Below the pieces are notes generated by a model, which saw only the letters and a program-made list of their open reading frames with translations, made no database searches and was not told where the DNA came from. A program made the position numbers and the translations under genes. From contig JARQPW010000007.1 in NCBI GenBank assembly GCA_029577135.1, positions 1-64,000 on the forward strand: a DNA stretch of 64,000 bases, written 5' to 3'. The first letter of the stretch is position 1. Every line of letters begins with the position of its first letter. The DNA comes from Acidimicrobiales bacterium (GTDB lineage Bacteria; Actinomycetota; Acidimicrobiia; Acidimicrobiales; MedAcidi-G1). Below are positions 36,562 through 44,827 of this stretch, piece after piece.

Positions 36562-38085
36562 CTACCGCTCCACCAGTCGCATGCGGACGTTGAACCAGTT
36601 CACGAACACCGAGATGGTCAGCGAGCAACTCAGGTAGAAGAGCATCCAGATGGCCACCACGGGCAGGGTCATGCCGGTCTGGTTGAACACCGTGGTTCCC
36701 ACCTGGACCATGTCGCTGTAACCGACGGCGATGGCCAGCGAGGTGTTTTTGAGGAGGTTCAGGTACTGGTTGCCGGTGGGCGGCATGATGACCCGGATTG
36801 CCTGTGGGAGCACCACATGGCGCAGGACCTGACCGCGTTTGAGGCCGACGGCCTTGGCTGCTTCGGTCTGACCCTTGGGCACGGCCAGGATGCCACCTCG
36901 GACGTTCTCGCCGATGAAGGCGGACGTGTAGAACACGACGGCGAAGAACACGGAAGCGAAGCCGATCGACATGGTCAGGCCGTTCTTCCCGTAGTTCGGG
37001 AACCTGCTCTTCTGGATGATGTCGGGGCGCATGGCATCGAATGGGCGGGCCGCACCGTCGACCTCGAACTTGGTCTCCAGCACCTCGGACAGGTCGCGGC
37101 TGCTGTTGAGGGCCCACGCCGAGAGGCCGGACCAGCGGACCACCAGAAGGACAACGGCCAGGGAGGCCAGGGCCACGAAGATCATCCGGAACCAGTCGTC
37201 GTCGGAGAGCGACAGGTGGCCACGGGCGCTGCGGTGGGCGGACAGGAAGCGGCGGATCCAGATAGTGGCGACGCCGATCGCGACGGCGCTGAACAACACC
37301 TGTGGGGCGGTGTTTGGAAGTGAGTCGAACAGGTCGGCGATGGAGCCGAAGACCGGCCCAAGCCAGGAGAACACCGGGTGGACGAACAGGCCAACCAGTC
37401 CGAACAGGGCGACAGTCGCGAGCGCCCACAGAATGGGAGAGGTGCTGGCTCCGGTCTCGTCCTGGATGCGTTGGCGATGACGGCGTACGTAGTGGGCGGC
37501 CACTGCACCGATGAGCACGACGACTGCCCACTGGTAGAAGCCGTCGGCGATGAAGACGCGGGGCATCGAGATGCCCTTGTTGGAGATGTGGAGCCATCCG
37601 TTGACGGGGCCGGAGCCGAGTCCGACCCGCGGCAGGGCTGTCAGGGCCGAGAAGAAGAAGATCATCTGCACCAGCAACGGGATGTTGCGAAAGCCCTCGA
37701 CCCACATGCTGGCGATGCGCCGGACCAGCCAGTTGTCGGACAGGCGAGCCAGGCCGACGACCACCCCCAGGAGCGTGGCGAAGATGATGCCGGCGCCGGA
37801 TATCCGGAGGGTGTTGACCATCGCGGACCAGAGGGCACGTGCACCTGTGTCGGGGTGGGTGTCGATTCCCTCGCTGATCTGGATCATCACCGGTTCGTGG
37901 AGGAAGTCGAACTCGGTGTTGATATTCCTCGCCCGGAGGTTGTCCCCAGCCTGGCTGGCCAGGAACAACATGGCGCTGAGCACCACGACCAGCAGGAAGA
38001 CCTGCGTCACCCACTTGATGACGATGACATCGCGCCACAGCGGCACGCGGTGGGACACGCGCTGTTGAGTGGTGGGAGCCGTCAT
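36562..38085 (-). CDS. aapQ: Polar amino acid ABC transporter permease, AapQ-like
   Basis: A 507-aa permease. It starts with the AapQ-like DVIVIKWVTQVFLLVVV helix, has a large extramembrane/extra-helix insertion in the middle, and ends with the HisM-type EAA region (GENVRGGILAVPKGQTEAAKAVG) shown in shortened form by ENVRGGILAVPKGQTEAAKA. PQAIRVIMPPTGNQYLNLLKN follows. It forms the pore with the adjacent AapM-like subunit. The first gene downstream of the binding protein, separated from it by two hairpins. Confidence 0.89.
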   Translation of the reverse strand: MTAPTTQQRVSHRVPLWRDVIVIKWVTQVFLLVVVLSAMLFLASQAGDNLRARNINTEFDFLHEPVMIQISEGIDTHPDTGARALWSAMVNTLRISGAGIIFATLLGVVVGLARLSDNWLVRRIASMWVEGFRNIPLLVQMIFFFSALTALPRVGLGSGPVNGWLHISNKGISMPRVFIADGFYQWAVVVLIGAVAAHYVRRHRQRIQDETGASTSPILWALATVALFGLVGLFVHPVFSWLGPVFGSIADLFDSLPNTAPQVLFSAVAIGVATIWIRRFLSAHRSARGHLSLSDDDWFRMIFVALASLAVVLLVVRWSGLSAWALNSSRDLSEVLETKFEVDGAARPFDAMRPDIIQKSRFPNYGKNGLTMSIGFASVFFAVVFYTSAFIGENVRGGILAVPKGQTEAAKAVGLKRGQVLRHVVLPQAIRVIMPPTGNQYLNLLKNTSLAIAVGYSDMVQVGTTVFNQTGMTLPVVAIWMLFYLSCSLTISVFVNWFNVRMRLVER

Positions 38086-38149
38086 CGTCGTTAGTTCTTC
38101 AGGCCGGGAAGGGGGTCACCCAGGGCTTGCAGGTGGGGAACAGTACCCG

Positions 38150-38228
38150 CGGGCGACGTTGCCTCTGAGTCGCCCGTGACGCGAACGATCCCTGGGCCCG
38201 GGAGCAGTTGCCCCCGGACCCAGGGATC
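38150..38228 (-). terminator. Two tandem hairpins between the binding-protein gene and aapQ
   Basis: On the minus strand transcription meets first a hairpin with arms 38187-38202 and 38213-38228 (ten perfect pairs, one mismatch, five pairs) and then an 8-bp perfect hairpin with arms 38150-38157 and 38169-38176. They lie between the aapJ-like stop and the aapQ start. Partial termination or 3' protection would give the binding protein excess over permease. Structure seen; function inferred. Confidence 0.65.
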
Positions 38229-38251
38229 ATCGATTGCGTCGGTTCGCTTGC

Positions 38252-39376
38252 TTAGCGGGCCGGCGGGGAGTAGATCAGGCCACCGTCCAACCATCCGGCG
38301 TTGGCGCTGCCCTCACGGTACAGGCCGACCGGGTTCAGGTTGCGGTCGTAGACCTCGCCGTAGCTCCCGACCTGCTTGATCACCTGGTAGAAGGCGTCAG
38401 GGGCCAGACCCATGCCGGACTGGAGTTCACCCTCGCCTCCGAGCAGGCGTCCGACCTCGGCCTCGTCGCCGACATGGTCGTCGACGTTGGCGGAGGTGAT
38501 GCCGTACTCGTCCAAGATGATCATGGCGTACACGGTCCAGTTGACGGCATCGGCCCAGGCCGAGTCGTTCTGGCCATACGTCGGACCGAGCGGCTCCTTG
38601 GAGATCGGAGTGGCCGGGAAGATCACCCACTCCTGATCGGCGGGCTGCTGCTTCGCCTTGCGTCCAACGAGCGCCGAACCATCTGTGGTGGTGATGTCAC
38701 AGCCACCGGCGATGAAGGTCTCGTACACCTCGTCACTCGTCTCGAAGCCGAGCAACGTGATCTCGGCACCGGCCAGAAGGGCGGCCTCGGCGATGTTCTT
38801 CTCCGTGGTCGTTCCGACATTGGTACAGACGACCGAGCCGTCGATGTCGGCAACCTGGCTCGAACCCGAGAAGCCATCGCTGACGCGGGCCATCAACTGC
38901 TGGCCGTCGTAGTAGGTGGTGGGACCGAAGTCCATGCCCACCGAACTGTCACGGCTCTGCGTCCAGGTGGTGTTGCGCATCAGGACGTCGACGTCACCGG
39001 TCTGAACGGCGGTGAAGCGCTCCGAGGCGGTCAGGGCCGTGAACTCGACATTGTCCGCGCTGCCGGTCACGGCGGCGGCCACTGCACGGCAGAAGTCGGC
39101 GTCGATGCCGGTGACCGAGCCGTCGGGCTGGGTCTCCGAGAACGCCACAGCGCTACCGCTCACGCCGCAGTGCAGGGTGCCTCGAGCCTGAACGGTGTCG
39201 AGCAGGCTGCCGCCCTGTACGACTTCGACCTGTGTGGTCGGTGCAGCCGTGGTCGGTGCAGCCGTGGTCGGTGCAGCCGTGGTTGTCGTGCCTGCGTCGT
39301 CGTCGCTACCGCATGCTGCGGCGACGATTCCGATCGACAGGAACACGGCGAGCAGTTTCCAGTACTTGCTCTTCAT
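38252..39376 (-). CDS. aapJ: Polar amino acid ABC transporter substrate-binding lipoprotein (AapJ-like)
   Basis: A 374-aa lipoprotein. A signal peptide ends in the lipobox VAAAC (C22), followed by acidic residues and a Thr/Ala/Pro-rich tether (about 30-46) before the solute-binding domain. GTLHCGVSGSAVAFSE and SERFTAVQTGDVDVLMRNTT are AapJ/general L-amino acid binding features. The ATG at 39376 has GGAGGGG upstream. Membrane-anchored at the cell surface, it delivers substrate to AapQMP. Confidence 0.92.
   Translation of the reverse strand: MKSKYWKLLAVFLSIGIVAAACGSDDDAGTTTTAAPTTAAPTTAAPTTQVEVVQGGSLLDTVQARGTLHCGVSGSAVAFSETQPDGSVTGIDADFCRAVAAAVTGSADNVEFTALTASERFTAVQTGDVDVLMRNTTWTQSRDSSVGMDFGPTTYYDGQQLMARVSDGFSGSSQVADIDGSVVCTNVGTTTEKNIAEAALLAGAEITLLGFETSDEVYETFIAGGCDITTTDGSALVGRKAKQQPADQEWVIFPATPISKEPLGPTYGQNDSAWADAVNWTVYAMIILDEYGITSANVDDHVGDEAEVGRLLGGEGELQSGMGLAPDAFYQVIKQVGSYGEVYDRNLNPVGLYREGSANAGWLDGGLIYSPPAR
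39234..39278. repeat. Three tandem copies of a 15-bp unit in the lipoprotein linker
   Basis: The unit GTGGTCGGTGCAGCC occurs three times without interruption (39234-39248, 39249-39263, 39264-39278). On the coding strand each copy gives a five-residue Ala-Ala-Pro-Thr-Thr unit of the tether between the lipid anchor and the binding domain. Copy number could change by slippage without a frameshift. Confidence 0.9.
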
Positions 39377-39515
39377 GTGTGAACCCCTCCGGGTGACTGA
39401 TCCCCCCCACCCGAATCGCGGGCAGGTAGGGCCACCCGTTGTCGGGTGACCCGCTAACCGTAGATGCCACGTGCGTCGGAGGCAACACCTGGCCAGAATT
39501 CTATGCAAGAGCCGA

Positions 39516-40142
39516 CTAACCGTGGTCGGGAATCCTCCGGGCTTCAGGGCCGTCGCAGCCCTGTTCCGGCGCCGTTTGGTCACTGTCGCAGCGCCCCGTC
39601 AGCGCTGCGGCGGCCAGTGCGGCGCCGAGGATGCCTCCGGAGGTCGACAGGACCAGGTCGCCCACGGTGTCGTCGTAGGTGAGTTGCAGGCCGGTGGTGC
39701 CCATCTCCTGGATCACCCACTCGACTCCTTCCCAAGCGACGATCGCGATGGCGCCGAGCCCTGATCCCAGCATCACGAGGTTCCAGCGGGCCAGGACGTA
39801 GGGGCGCAGGAACATCACGAAGGCGGCGACGAGGAACGTCCAGTTGGCGAAGTGGAGGAAGTCGTCGAACTGGTCGATCGTGTCGAAGAGGTTCACCAGG
39901 TTTCCCAGCAGGTCCAGCACGAACGGGGTGACGAACAGGGCGTCGGCGAGGTGTGGATACGACACGCGACGGCCGCGCAGGCGCCATACCAGCGGCACGA
40001 TCAGTAGCGAGATCGGATAGCCCACCGCCCGTTCTGGCCAGCCCTTGCCCTCGACCCCGGGAATGCCCGGAAAGATGAGCCCGGCGAGCAGGCAGGCAAT
40101 GAGAGCGCCCTTGACCGCGAACAGGAGAAGACGCTGGTTCAT
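39516..40142 (-). CDS. Integral membrane protein of unknown function (DUF2238/YjdF-like)
   Basis: A 208-aa protein with about five hydrophobic helices, the last at 165-185, followed by a short charged tail. The central DDFLHFANW and the later AWEGVEW...YDDTVGDLVLS pattern resemble DUF2238/YjdF membrane proteins, in which Asp/His residues line helices. The assignment is from motif resemblance only. No operon partner; the CoA ligase gene ends upstream on the same strand, 14 nt away. Confidence 0.7.
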   Translation of the reverse strand: MNQRLLLFAVKGALIACLLAGLIFPGIPGVEGKGWPERAVGYPISLLIVPLVWRLRGRRVSYPHLADALFVTPFVLDLLGNLVNLFDTIDQFDDFLHFANWTFLVAAFVMFLRPYVLARWNLVMLGSGLGAIAIVAWEGVEWVIQEMGTTGLQLTYDDTVGDLVLSTSGGILGAALAAAALTGRCDSDQTAPEQGCDGPEARRIPDHG

Positions 40143-40156
40143 CGCCGGACCCTAGG

Positions 40157-41698
40157 TCAGTTCACTTGCTTCTCCATGTCCTCCCAGTAGGGAGCACGCA
40201 ACTTGAACTTCTGGAGCTTGCCGGTGGCGGTTCGGGCCAGCTCCGGACGGAACTCGATCGACGTGGGGCACTTGAAGTGCGCCAACTTGGCGCGGCAGTG
40301 GTCGATGAGTGCCCTTTCGTCTGCGCCGTCGTCCACTGCGCCTTCGGCCAGAACCACCAGGGCCTTGATCGTCTCGCCCCACTTCTCGTCCGGAACGCCG
40401 ATCACCGCCACCTCGGCGACCGCCGGGTGCGAGAACAGGGTGTCCTCGACCTCGATGGACGAGACGTTCTCGCCGCCCGAGATGATCACGTCCTTCTTCC
40501 GGTCGAGGATCGCCGCATAGTTCTCGTCATCGATGGTGCCACCGTCGCCGGTGTGGAACCAGCCGTCGGCCAGTGCCTCGGTGGTGGCCTCCGGCTGCTG
40601 CCAGTAGCTCTTGAGGACGTGGTTCGAGCGGGCCAGGAGCTCGCCGTCGGGTGCGGTCTCGAGGGTGACGCCCAGCGCCGGAGCGCCGGCCCGCGAGAGT
40701 TTGGCGGCCCGTCCTGCGGCGTCGAGGTCGTCCCATTCGGCCCGGCAGCGGTTCATGGTGAGCAGGGGTGCGGTCTCGGTGAGGCCGTAGATCTGGATGA
40801 ACTCCCAGCCCAGTTCGGTCTCGACGCGCTCGATGGTCTGGGTGGGCGGCGAGGCCCCCGCCACGACCACGCGGACGGTTCCGGAGCCGGGGATCGGCCC
40901 ATCCCAGTCGGCGGCTGCGTCGAGCACGGCGGCGACGACCGCCGGCGCCCCGCAGAGGAGCGTCACCCCGTGTTGTTCGATGCGGCGGAGGATCTCGGGG
41001 CCGTCGACCTTGCGGAGGACGATGTGCCTCCCGCCCATGGCGGTCACGACGTAGGGCATGCCCCAGCCGTTGCAGTGGAACATCGGCAGCGTGTGGAGGT
41101 ACACATCGCGGTCGCTCACCAGGGTGTGCCAGCCGAAGGTGGCAGCGTTGAGCCACAGGTTCCGGTGCGTCATCTCGACGCCCTTGGGACGGGCGGTGGT
41201 GCCGCTCGTGTAGTTGATCGTGGCGGTGGCTCGTTCGTCGGGGGTCCAGGGTCGGGGCTCGACACCCTCCACGAACAGGCTGTCGGACTCCTCGCCCATG
41301 ATCAGGCGCCTCGCCACCTTCACGTCGCCGAGCGTCGGCTCCAGTTCCGGGTCCATGAGGAGCACCTCGGCGCCCGAGTGGTCGACGATGTAGTGGACCT
41401 CCTCCGCGTTGAGGCGGAAGTTGATCGGCACGCCGATGCGTCCGAAGGCGCTGGTGCCGAACAGGAACACGAGCATCCGGGCGGCGTTGTGTGACACGAT
41501 CGCCACCCGTGCGCCGAGGTCGAGTCCCATGCCGTCGAGGCCGGCGGCCATGGCCCCCGCCAACTCGGCCATGCGGCCGTAGGTGAGGTCGGGGAGGGGA
41601 GGTGCCACCTGGTCGGGTTCGTCGACCACTGCAATGCGGTCGCCATAGACGAGTTCGGCGCGCCGCAGGTGGTCGGCGACGGTCAGCGGAATCTCCAT
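40157..41698 (-). CDS. AMP-dependent acyl-CoA synthetase/ligase
   Basis: A 513-aa ANL-superfamily enzyme: P-loop NYTSGTTARPKGVE, FIQIYGLTETAPL, GWFHTGDGGTID, and the C-terminal domain hinge LDRKKDVIISGGENVSS with ATGKLQKFKLR catalytic Lys region. It activates a carboxylic acid to its CoA thioester with ATP. Similarity to medium-chain and (3,12)-type fatty-acid ligases suggests a fatty or aromatic acid; substrate unproven. Confidence 0.92.
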   Translation of the reverse strand: MEIPLTVADHLRRAELVYGDRIAVVDEPDQVAPPLPDLTYGRMAELAGAMAAGLDGMGLDLGARVAIVSHNAARMLVFLFGTSAFGRIGVPINFRLNAEEVHYIVDHSGAEVLLMDPELEPTLGDVKVARRLIMGEESDSLFVEGVEPRPWTPDERATATINYTSGTTARPKGVEMTHRNLWLNAATFGWHTLVSDRDVYLHTLPMFHCNGWGMPYVVTAMGGRHIVLRKVDGPEILRRIEQHGVTLLCGAPAVVAAVLDAAADWDGPIPGSGTVRVVVAGASPPTQTIERVETELGWEFIQIYGLTETAPLLTMNRCRAEWDDLDAAGRAAKLSRAGAPALGVTLETAPDGELLARSNHVLKSYWQQPEATTEALADGWFHTGDGGTIDDENYAAILDRKKDVIISGGENVSSIEVEDTLFSHPAVAEVAVIGVPDEKWGETIKALVVLAEGAVDDGADERALIDHCRAKLAHFKCPTSIEFRPELARTATGKLQKFKLRAPYWEDMEKQVN

Positions 41699-41803
41699 GT
41701 GCGCTCTTCCCTTCGTCGGCGTCCCCGGGTCGGCGACAGTAGTACGGGCAGTCGTAGGCGCCTAACCTTGGCGAAACCGACGGACCCGGGGGCAACGCAC
41801 CGC

Positions 41804-42106
41804 ATGAGCGACCCAGAACACCCAGAACACGACTCGGAGCTCGAGGAGTTCCGTGCGAGTATCGACAACATCGATGCGGCCCTCATCCACCTGTTGGCCG
41901 AGCGTTTCAAGGTCACCCGGAAGGTGGGTTCCTACAAGGTCGATGCCGGCCTGTCTCCGGCCGACCCGGGTCGCGAGGACGAGCAGGTGGCGAGGATGCG
42001 CCGGTTGGCCGACGAGGCCGGACTGGATCCGGAGTTCGGTGCGAAGTTCCTGCGCTTCGTGATCGACGAGGTGATCCGCCACCACCTGCAGGTGAACGGC
42101 GAGTAG
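41804..42106 (+). CDS. Chorismate mutase (AroQ type II)
   Basis: A 100-aa all-helical protein. RASIDNIDAALIHLLAERF and the K in VGSYKVDAGL correspond to the AroQ first helix and active-site Lys, and the C-terminal FVIDEVIRHHLQ helix completes the dimer. It converts chorismate to prephenate for Phe/Tyr synthesis. The ATG at 41804 starts the domain after a short acidic leader. It is divergent from the CoA ligase and a single-gene unit. Confidence 0.9.
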   Translation: MSDPEHPEHDSELEEFRASIDNIDAALIHLLAERFKVTRKVGSYKVDAGLSPADPGREDEQVARMRRLADEAGLDPEFGAKFLRFVIDEVIRHHLQVNGE

Positions 42107-42136
42107 TTCGTACCCGGCTGGAAAGCCGGCCGGAAA

Positions 42137-43282
42137 TTATCCTTGAGCCGCTTCGCGGTCCTTGGCGACCTCGTCGAGGTCGGCGTACTCCTCGCCGGTG
42201 TCGACCCAGTCCTCGAACTGGATGACGCCGATCTCGGTGAAGCGGTCGCGCAGCCAGCCGTCGCCGGCGTCGAGCAGGCCCAGCTTCTTGCAGTTCGGCA
42301 CGATCTTGGAGAACAGCAGGCGCTGGAAGACTCGGAGTTCGTCGGGCATGGCGAGCGTGAACTTCACCATGTCCTTGACGGGGACGCCCATGCGCTCCCA
42401 CACCTCCTGGCGCATGAACCGGTCGCGCATGCGCAGGGCGGCCTCGAAGGCGAACTCCTGGCGGTCGCGCAGTTCAGCTGTGGTGAGCCCCTGGTACACC
42501 TCCTGGAGGCTGAGCACGCCGAAGGCAACGTGGCGGGCCTCGTCGCTCATGACGTAGCGCAGCAGCTTCTTGAGGAGCGGCTCCTCGGTGGTCTGCTGCA
42601 TGAAGCTGAAGGCGGCCAGCGCCAGTCCCTCGACCATGATCTGCATGCCGAGGTAGGTCATGTCCCAGCGGCTGTCCTCGAGGATGTCGTCGAGGAGCAG
42701 GCCGAGGTGCGTGTTGCACGGGTACTTGATGCCGTCGAGCTTCTGGTCGAGGTACTGGGCGAAGACCTCGACGTGGCGGGCCTCGTCGACCACCTGGGTG
42801 GCGGCGTAGTACTTGGCGTCGATCCACGGAACGGTCTCGACGATCTTGGCGGTGCACAACAGGGCACCCTGCTCGCCGTGCATGAACTGCGACAGGCTCC
42901 AGTTCATGGACTCGACACCGAGGTCGGCCCACTCGTCCTCGGTGAGCTTGTGCAACGGCGACTCGGGGTTCTCGGCGAAGTACTGGACTTCGAGGGGGTC
43001 GGCGGGGGCGAGGGTCTTGTAGGGGTCGACGTCGATCGACCAGTCGAGGTCGGTCTGGCCGTTCCACTGCGAGGTCTTGGCCTTCTCGTAGAGCTTGTCG
43101 AGCCGTGCCCGTTCGCCCTTGTCGTAGCGCCAGGTGAAGATGGCGTCGGCGTTGTCCTCGACGGCGTGGATGACCGAGGTGATGTCGTCGTTCCAGACCG
43201 AGAACTCGGTGATCCGGTCTGGATCGTTGGCGTAGTCGGCGAGGTCGACGACGTAGTCGGGCCGCGGTTCGGTGGTGGTCAC
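42137..43282 (-). CDS. Ferritin-like di-iron protein, paralog 1 (two EX28DEARH motifs)
   Basis: A 381-aa protein. Two di-iron half-sites each read E-(28 residues)-DEARH: the first from HGEQ to VVDEARHVEVF, the second from VEGLALA to MSDEARHVAFG. This spacing is that of AurF-like N-oxygenases and ribonucleotide-reductase-R2-like ferritin folds. It probably activates O2 for an oxygenation; substrate unknown. The ATG at 43282 overlaps the TetR stop. A paralog lies at 46595-47656. Confidence 0.85.
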   Translation of the reverse strand: MTTTEPRPDYVVDLADYANDPDRITEFSVWNDDITSVIHAVEDNADAIFTWRYDKGERARLDKLYEKAKTSQWNGQTDLDWSIDVDPYKTLAPADPLEVQYFAENPESPLHKLTEDEWADLGVESMNWSLSQFMHGEQGALLCTAKIVETVPWIDAKYYAATQVVDEARHVEVFAQYLDQKLDGIKYPCNTHLGLLLDDILEDSRWDMTYLGMQIMVEGLALAAFSFMQQTTEEPLLKKLLRYVMSDEARHVAFGVLSLQEVYQGLTTAELRDRQEFAFEAALRMRDRFMRQEVWERMGVPVKDMVKFTLAMPDELRVFQRLLFSKIVPNCKKLGLLDAGDGWLRDRFTEIGVIQFEDWVDTGEEYADLDEVAKDREAAQG

Positions 43283-43998
43283 TGGGGGGCTCCTGTTGGC
43301 TGTGCGGTTTCGGGATCGGTGTCGTGCGGATTCTGTTCACGAGATTCAAGGTCGGGCACTGCCACGGCGGCGATGACACGGTCGATGACAGTGGTCCAGG
43401 CCCCGGTCTCGGGCAGTTCGAGCCCCATGGCCCTGGTGAGGGTCATGCCGAAGCCGATGGCGTGGGCGAGGCGGACGATGGCCAGGCGGTCGAGGTCGGG
43501 GTCGACCAGGCCGTCGGTGGTGGCCTCGTCGAAGAGTTTGGCGAGGCGGGCATCCTCGTCCTCGACGCGGCGGCGGATGGCGGCGGCCAACTCGGGGTCG
43601 CGGCGACCGGCGACGATGGCCTCGAGGAAAAGGCCGCTACCGGTGGGGAGGTCGTCGAGCAGGTGGCTGCCGAGCGAGGCCAGGACGTCGGTCGCCGATT
43701 CACCCGGGTGCTCGGCACGCAGCAACTGCTCGATGTCGTCGGAGACGTGGTGGTCGACGGCGTCGAGGAGGAGTTCGGCCTTGCCGCTGTAGCGGCTGTA
43801 GATGGCGCCGGTGGTGACGCCGGCCCGCCGGGCGATCTCGGCGACGCCTGCCTTCTCGTAGCCCTTCTCGGCGAAGACCTCGGCGGCGGCGTGCAGCAGC
43901 TGCACGGTGAGGTCGCCCGGCAAGGTGTGCACCTCGCCTTCGTCGCCACGGGGCGCACCCACAGCGTCCACTCGAGCCCTCAGGGTTCCCTCTGCCAC
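43279..43998 (-). CDS. TetR-family transcriptional regulator
   Basis: A 239-aa repressor. The N-terminal helix-turn-helix is AEVFAEKGYEKAGVAEIARR with AGVTTGAIYSRYSGKAELLL following, typical of TetR. The C-terminal ligand-binding domain is unassigned. The start is GTG at 43998. A 17-bp palindrome lies between it and the divergent enoyl-CoA hydratase operon, so it is likely autoregulated and controls both the di-iron gene and that operon; the inducer may be an acyl-CoA (inference). Confidence 0.9.
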   Translation of the reverse strand: MAEGTLRARVDAVGAPRGDEGEVHTLPGDLTVQLLHAAAEVFAEKGYEKAGVAEIARRAGVTTGAIYSRYSGKAELLLDAVDHHVSDDIEQLLRAEHPGESATDVLASLGSHLLDDLPTGSGLFLEAIVAGRRDPELAAAIRRRVEDEDARLAKLFDEATTDGLVDPDLDRLAIVRLAHAIGFGMTLTRAMGLELPETGAWTTVIDRVIAAVAVPDLESREQNPHDTDPETAQPTGAPQ

Positions 43999-44004
43999 AG
44001 TCGC

Positions 44005-44021
44005 ATAATAACGGTCATTAT
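44005..44021. promoter_or_regulatory. Probable TetR operator
   Basis: ATAATAACGGTCATTAT is a 17-bp palindrome with one non-matching pair, AT-rich in a GC-rich setting and placed 7 nt upstream of the TetR start codon. It resembles the AAC-GGT-centred operators bound by many TetR regulators of fatty-acid genes. It would cover the promoters of both divergent units. Confidence 0.68.
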
Positions 44022-44104
44022 CGCCTTGTCAAATCGAGGCAGGCAGACAGGCCGGTCCTGAGCCGGTCCGACCTGTGAACTGGTGCCCGCCTAAGGTCCG
44101 CCGG

Positions 44105-44827
44105 ATGGAGCAACGCGTCCGACTCGAGATCGACGGCCCGATCGCCACGATCACGAACGACAACGTCGGGAAGCACAATGCTTTCGACGACGCCATGGAC
44201 CTGCGCCTCTTCGAGATCCTGGGCGAATTGAAGGACAATCCGGACGTGCGGGTGGTGGTCTGGCGGGGCGAGGGCAGGTCGTGGTCCTCGGGCCGGGACG
44301 TCTCGGCCATCGGCGTGCCGTACACCGCTGAGGAACACGCAGCCCTCATGCGCCGGGGCCACGACGGCATCCAGCAGCTCTGGGAGCTCGAGGCGCCGGT
44401 CATCGTGGCGATCCAGGGCTGGGCCATCGGCGGCTCGTTCCAGCGGGCCCTGATGTGCGACATCCGGGTGGCCGCCGAAGACGCCCGCTTCATGCTCCCC
44501 GAACTCGGCCACGGGGTCATCCCCGACAGCGGCGGCATGGGGGTGCTCTACGAGATGTGCGGGCACGGACTCGTCAGCGACCTGGTGCTCACCGGTCGTC
44601 GGCTCAGCGCCGACGAGGCGCTCCGGTACGGGATCGTGTCCCGTGTGGTGCCCAACGACGAGCTCGACGCCACCGTGCGGGAGATGGCCGAGACCATCGC
44701 CGCGGCGCCTCCCCTGGCCGTGTCCCTCGCCCGGCGGGTCATCGGCGGCCTGGCCCGGCCGGACATCGCCTCCTCGATGGCCGACGAGCGCACCTTCCAG
44801 ACGCGCCTCAACCAGGAGCGGGCATGA
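44105..44827 (+). CDS. Enoyl-CoA hydratase/isomerase family protein
   Basis: A 240-aa crotonase-fold protein. Oxyanion-hole regions are WSSGRDVSAI and IQGWAIGGSFQRALMCDIRVA; the second catalytic Glu position is in LPELGHGVIPDSGG. It probably hydrates or isomerises an enoyl-CoA. The ATG at 44105 is preferred to one at 44075. It is the first gene of the plus-strand unit controlled by the TetR operator and overlaps the SDR by ATGA. Confidence 0.88.
   Translation: MEQRVRLEIDGPIATITNDNVGKHNAFDDAMDLRLFEILGELKDNPDVRVVVWRGEGRSWSSGRDVSAIGVPYTAEEHAALMRRGHDGIQQLWELEAPVIVAIQGWAIGGSFQRALMCDIRVAAEDARFMLPELGHGVIPDSGGMGVLYEMCGHGLVSDLVLTGRRLSADEALRYGIVSRVVPNDELDATVREMAETIAAAPPLAVSLARRVIGGLARPDIASSMADERTFQTRLNQERA

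Noticed and set aside
39234-39278. Short tandem repeat considered as a CRISPR-like array
   Set aside because: Units are 15 bp, contiguous without spacers, and encode a protein linker.
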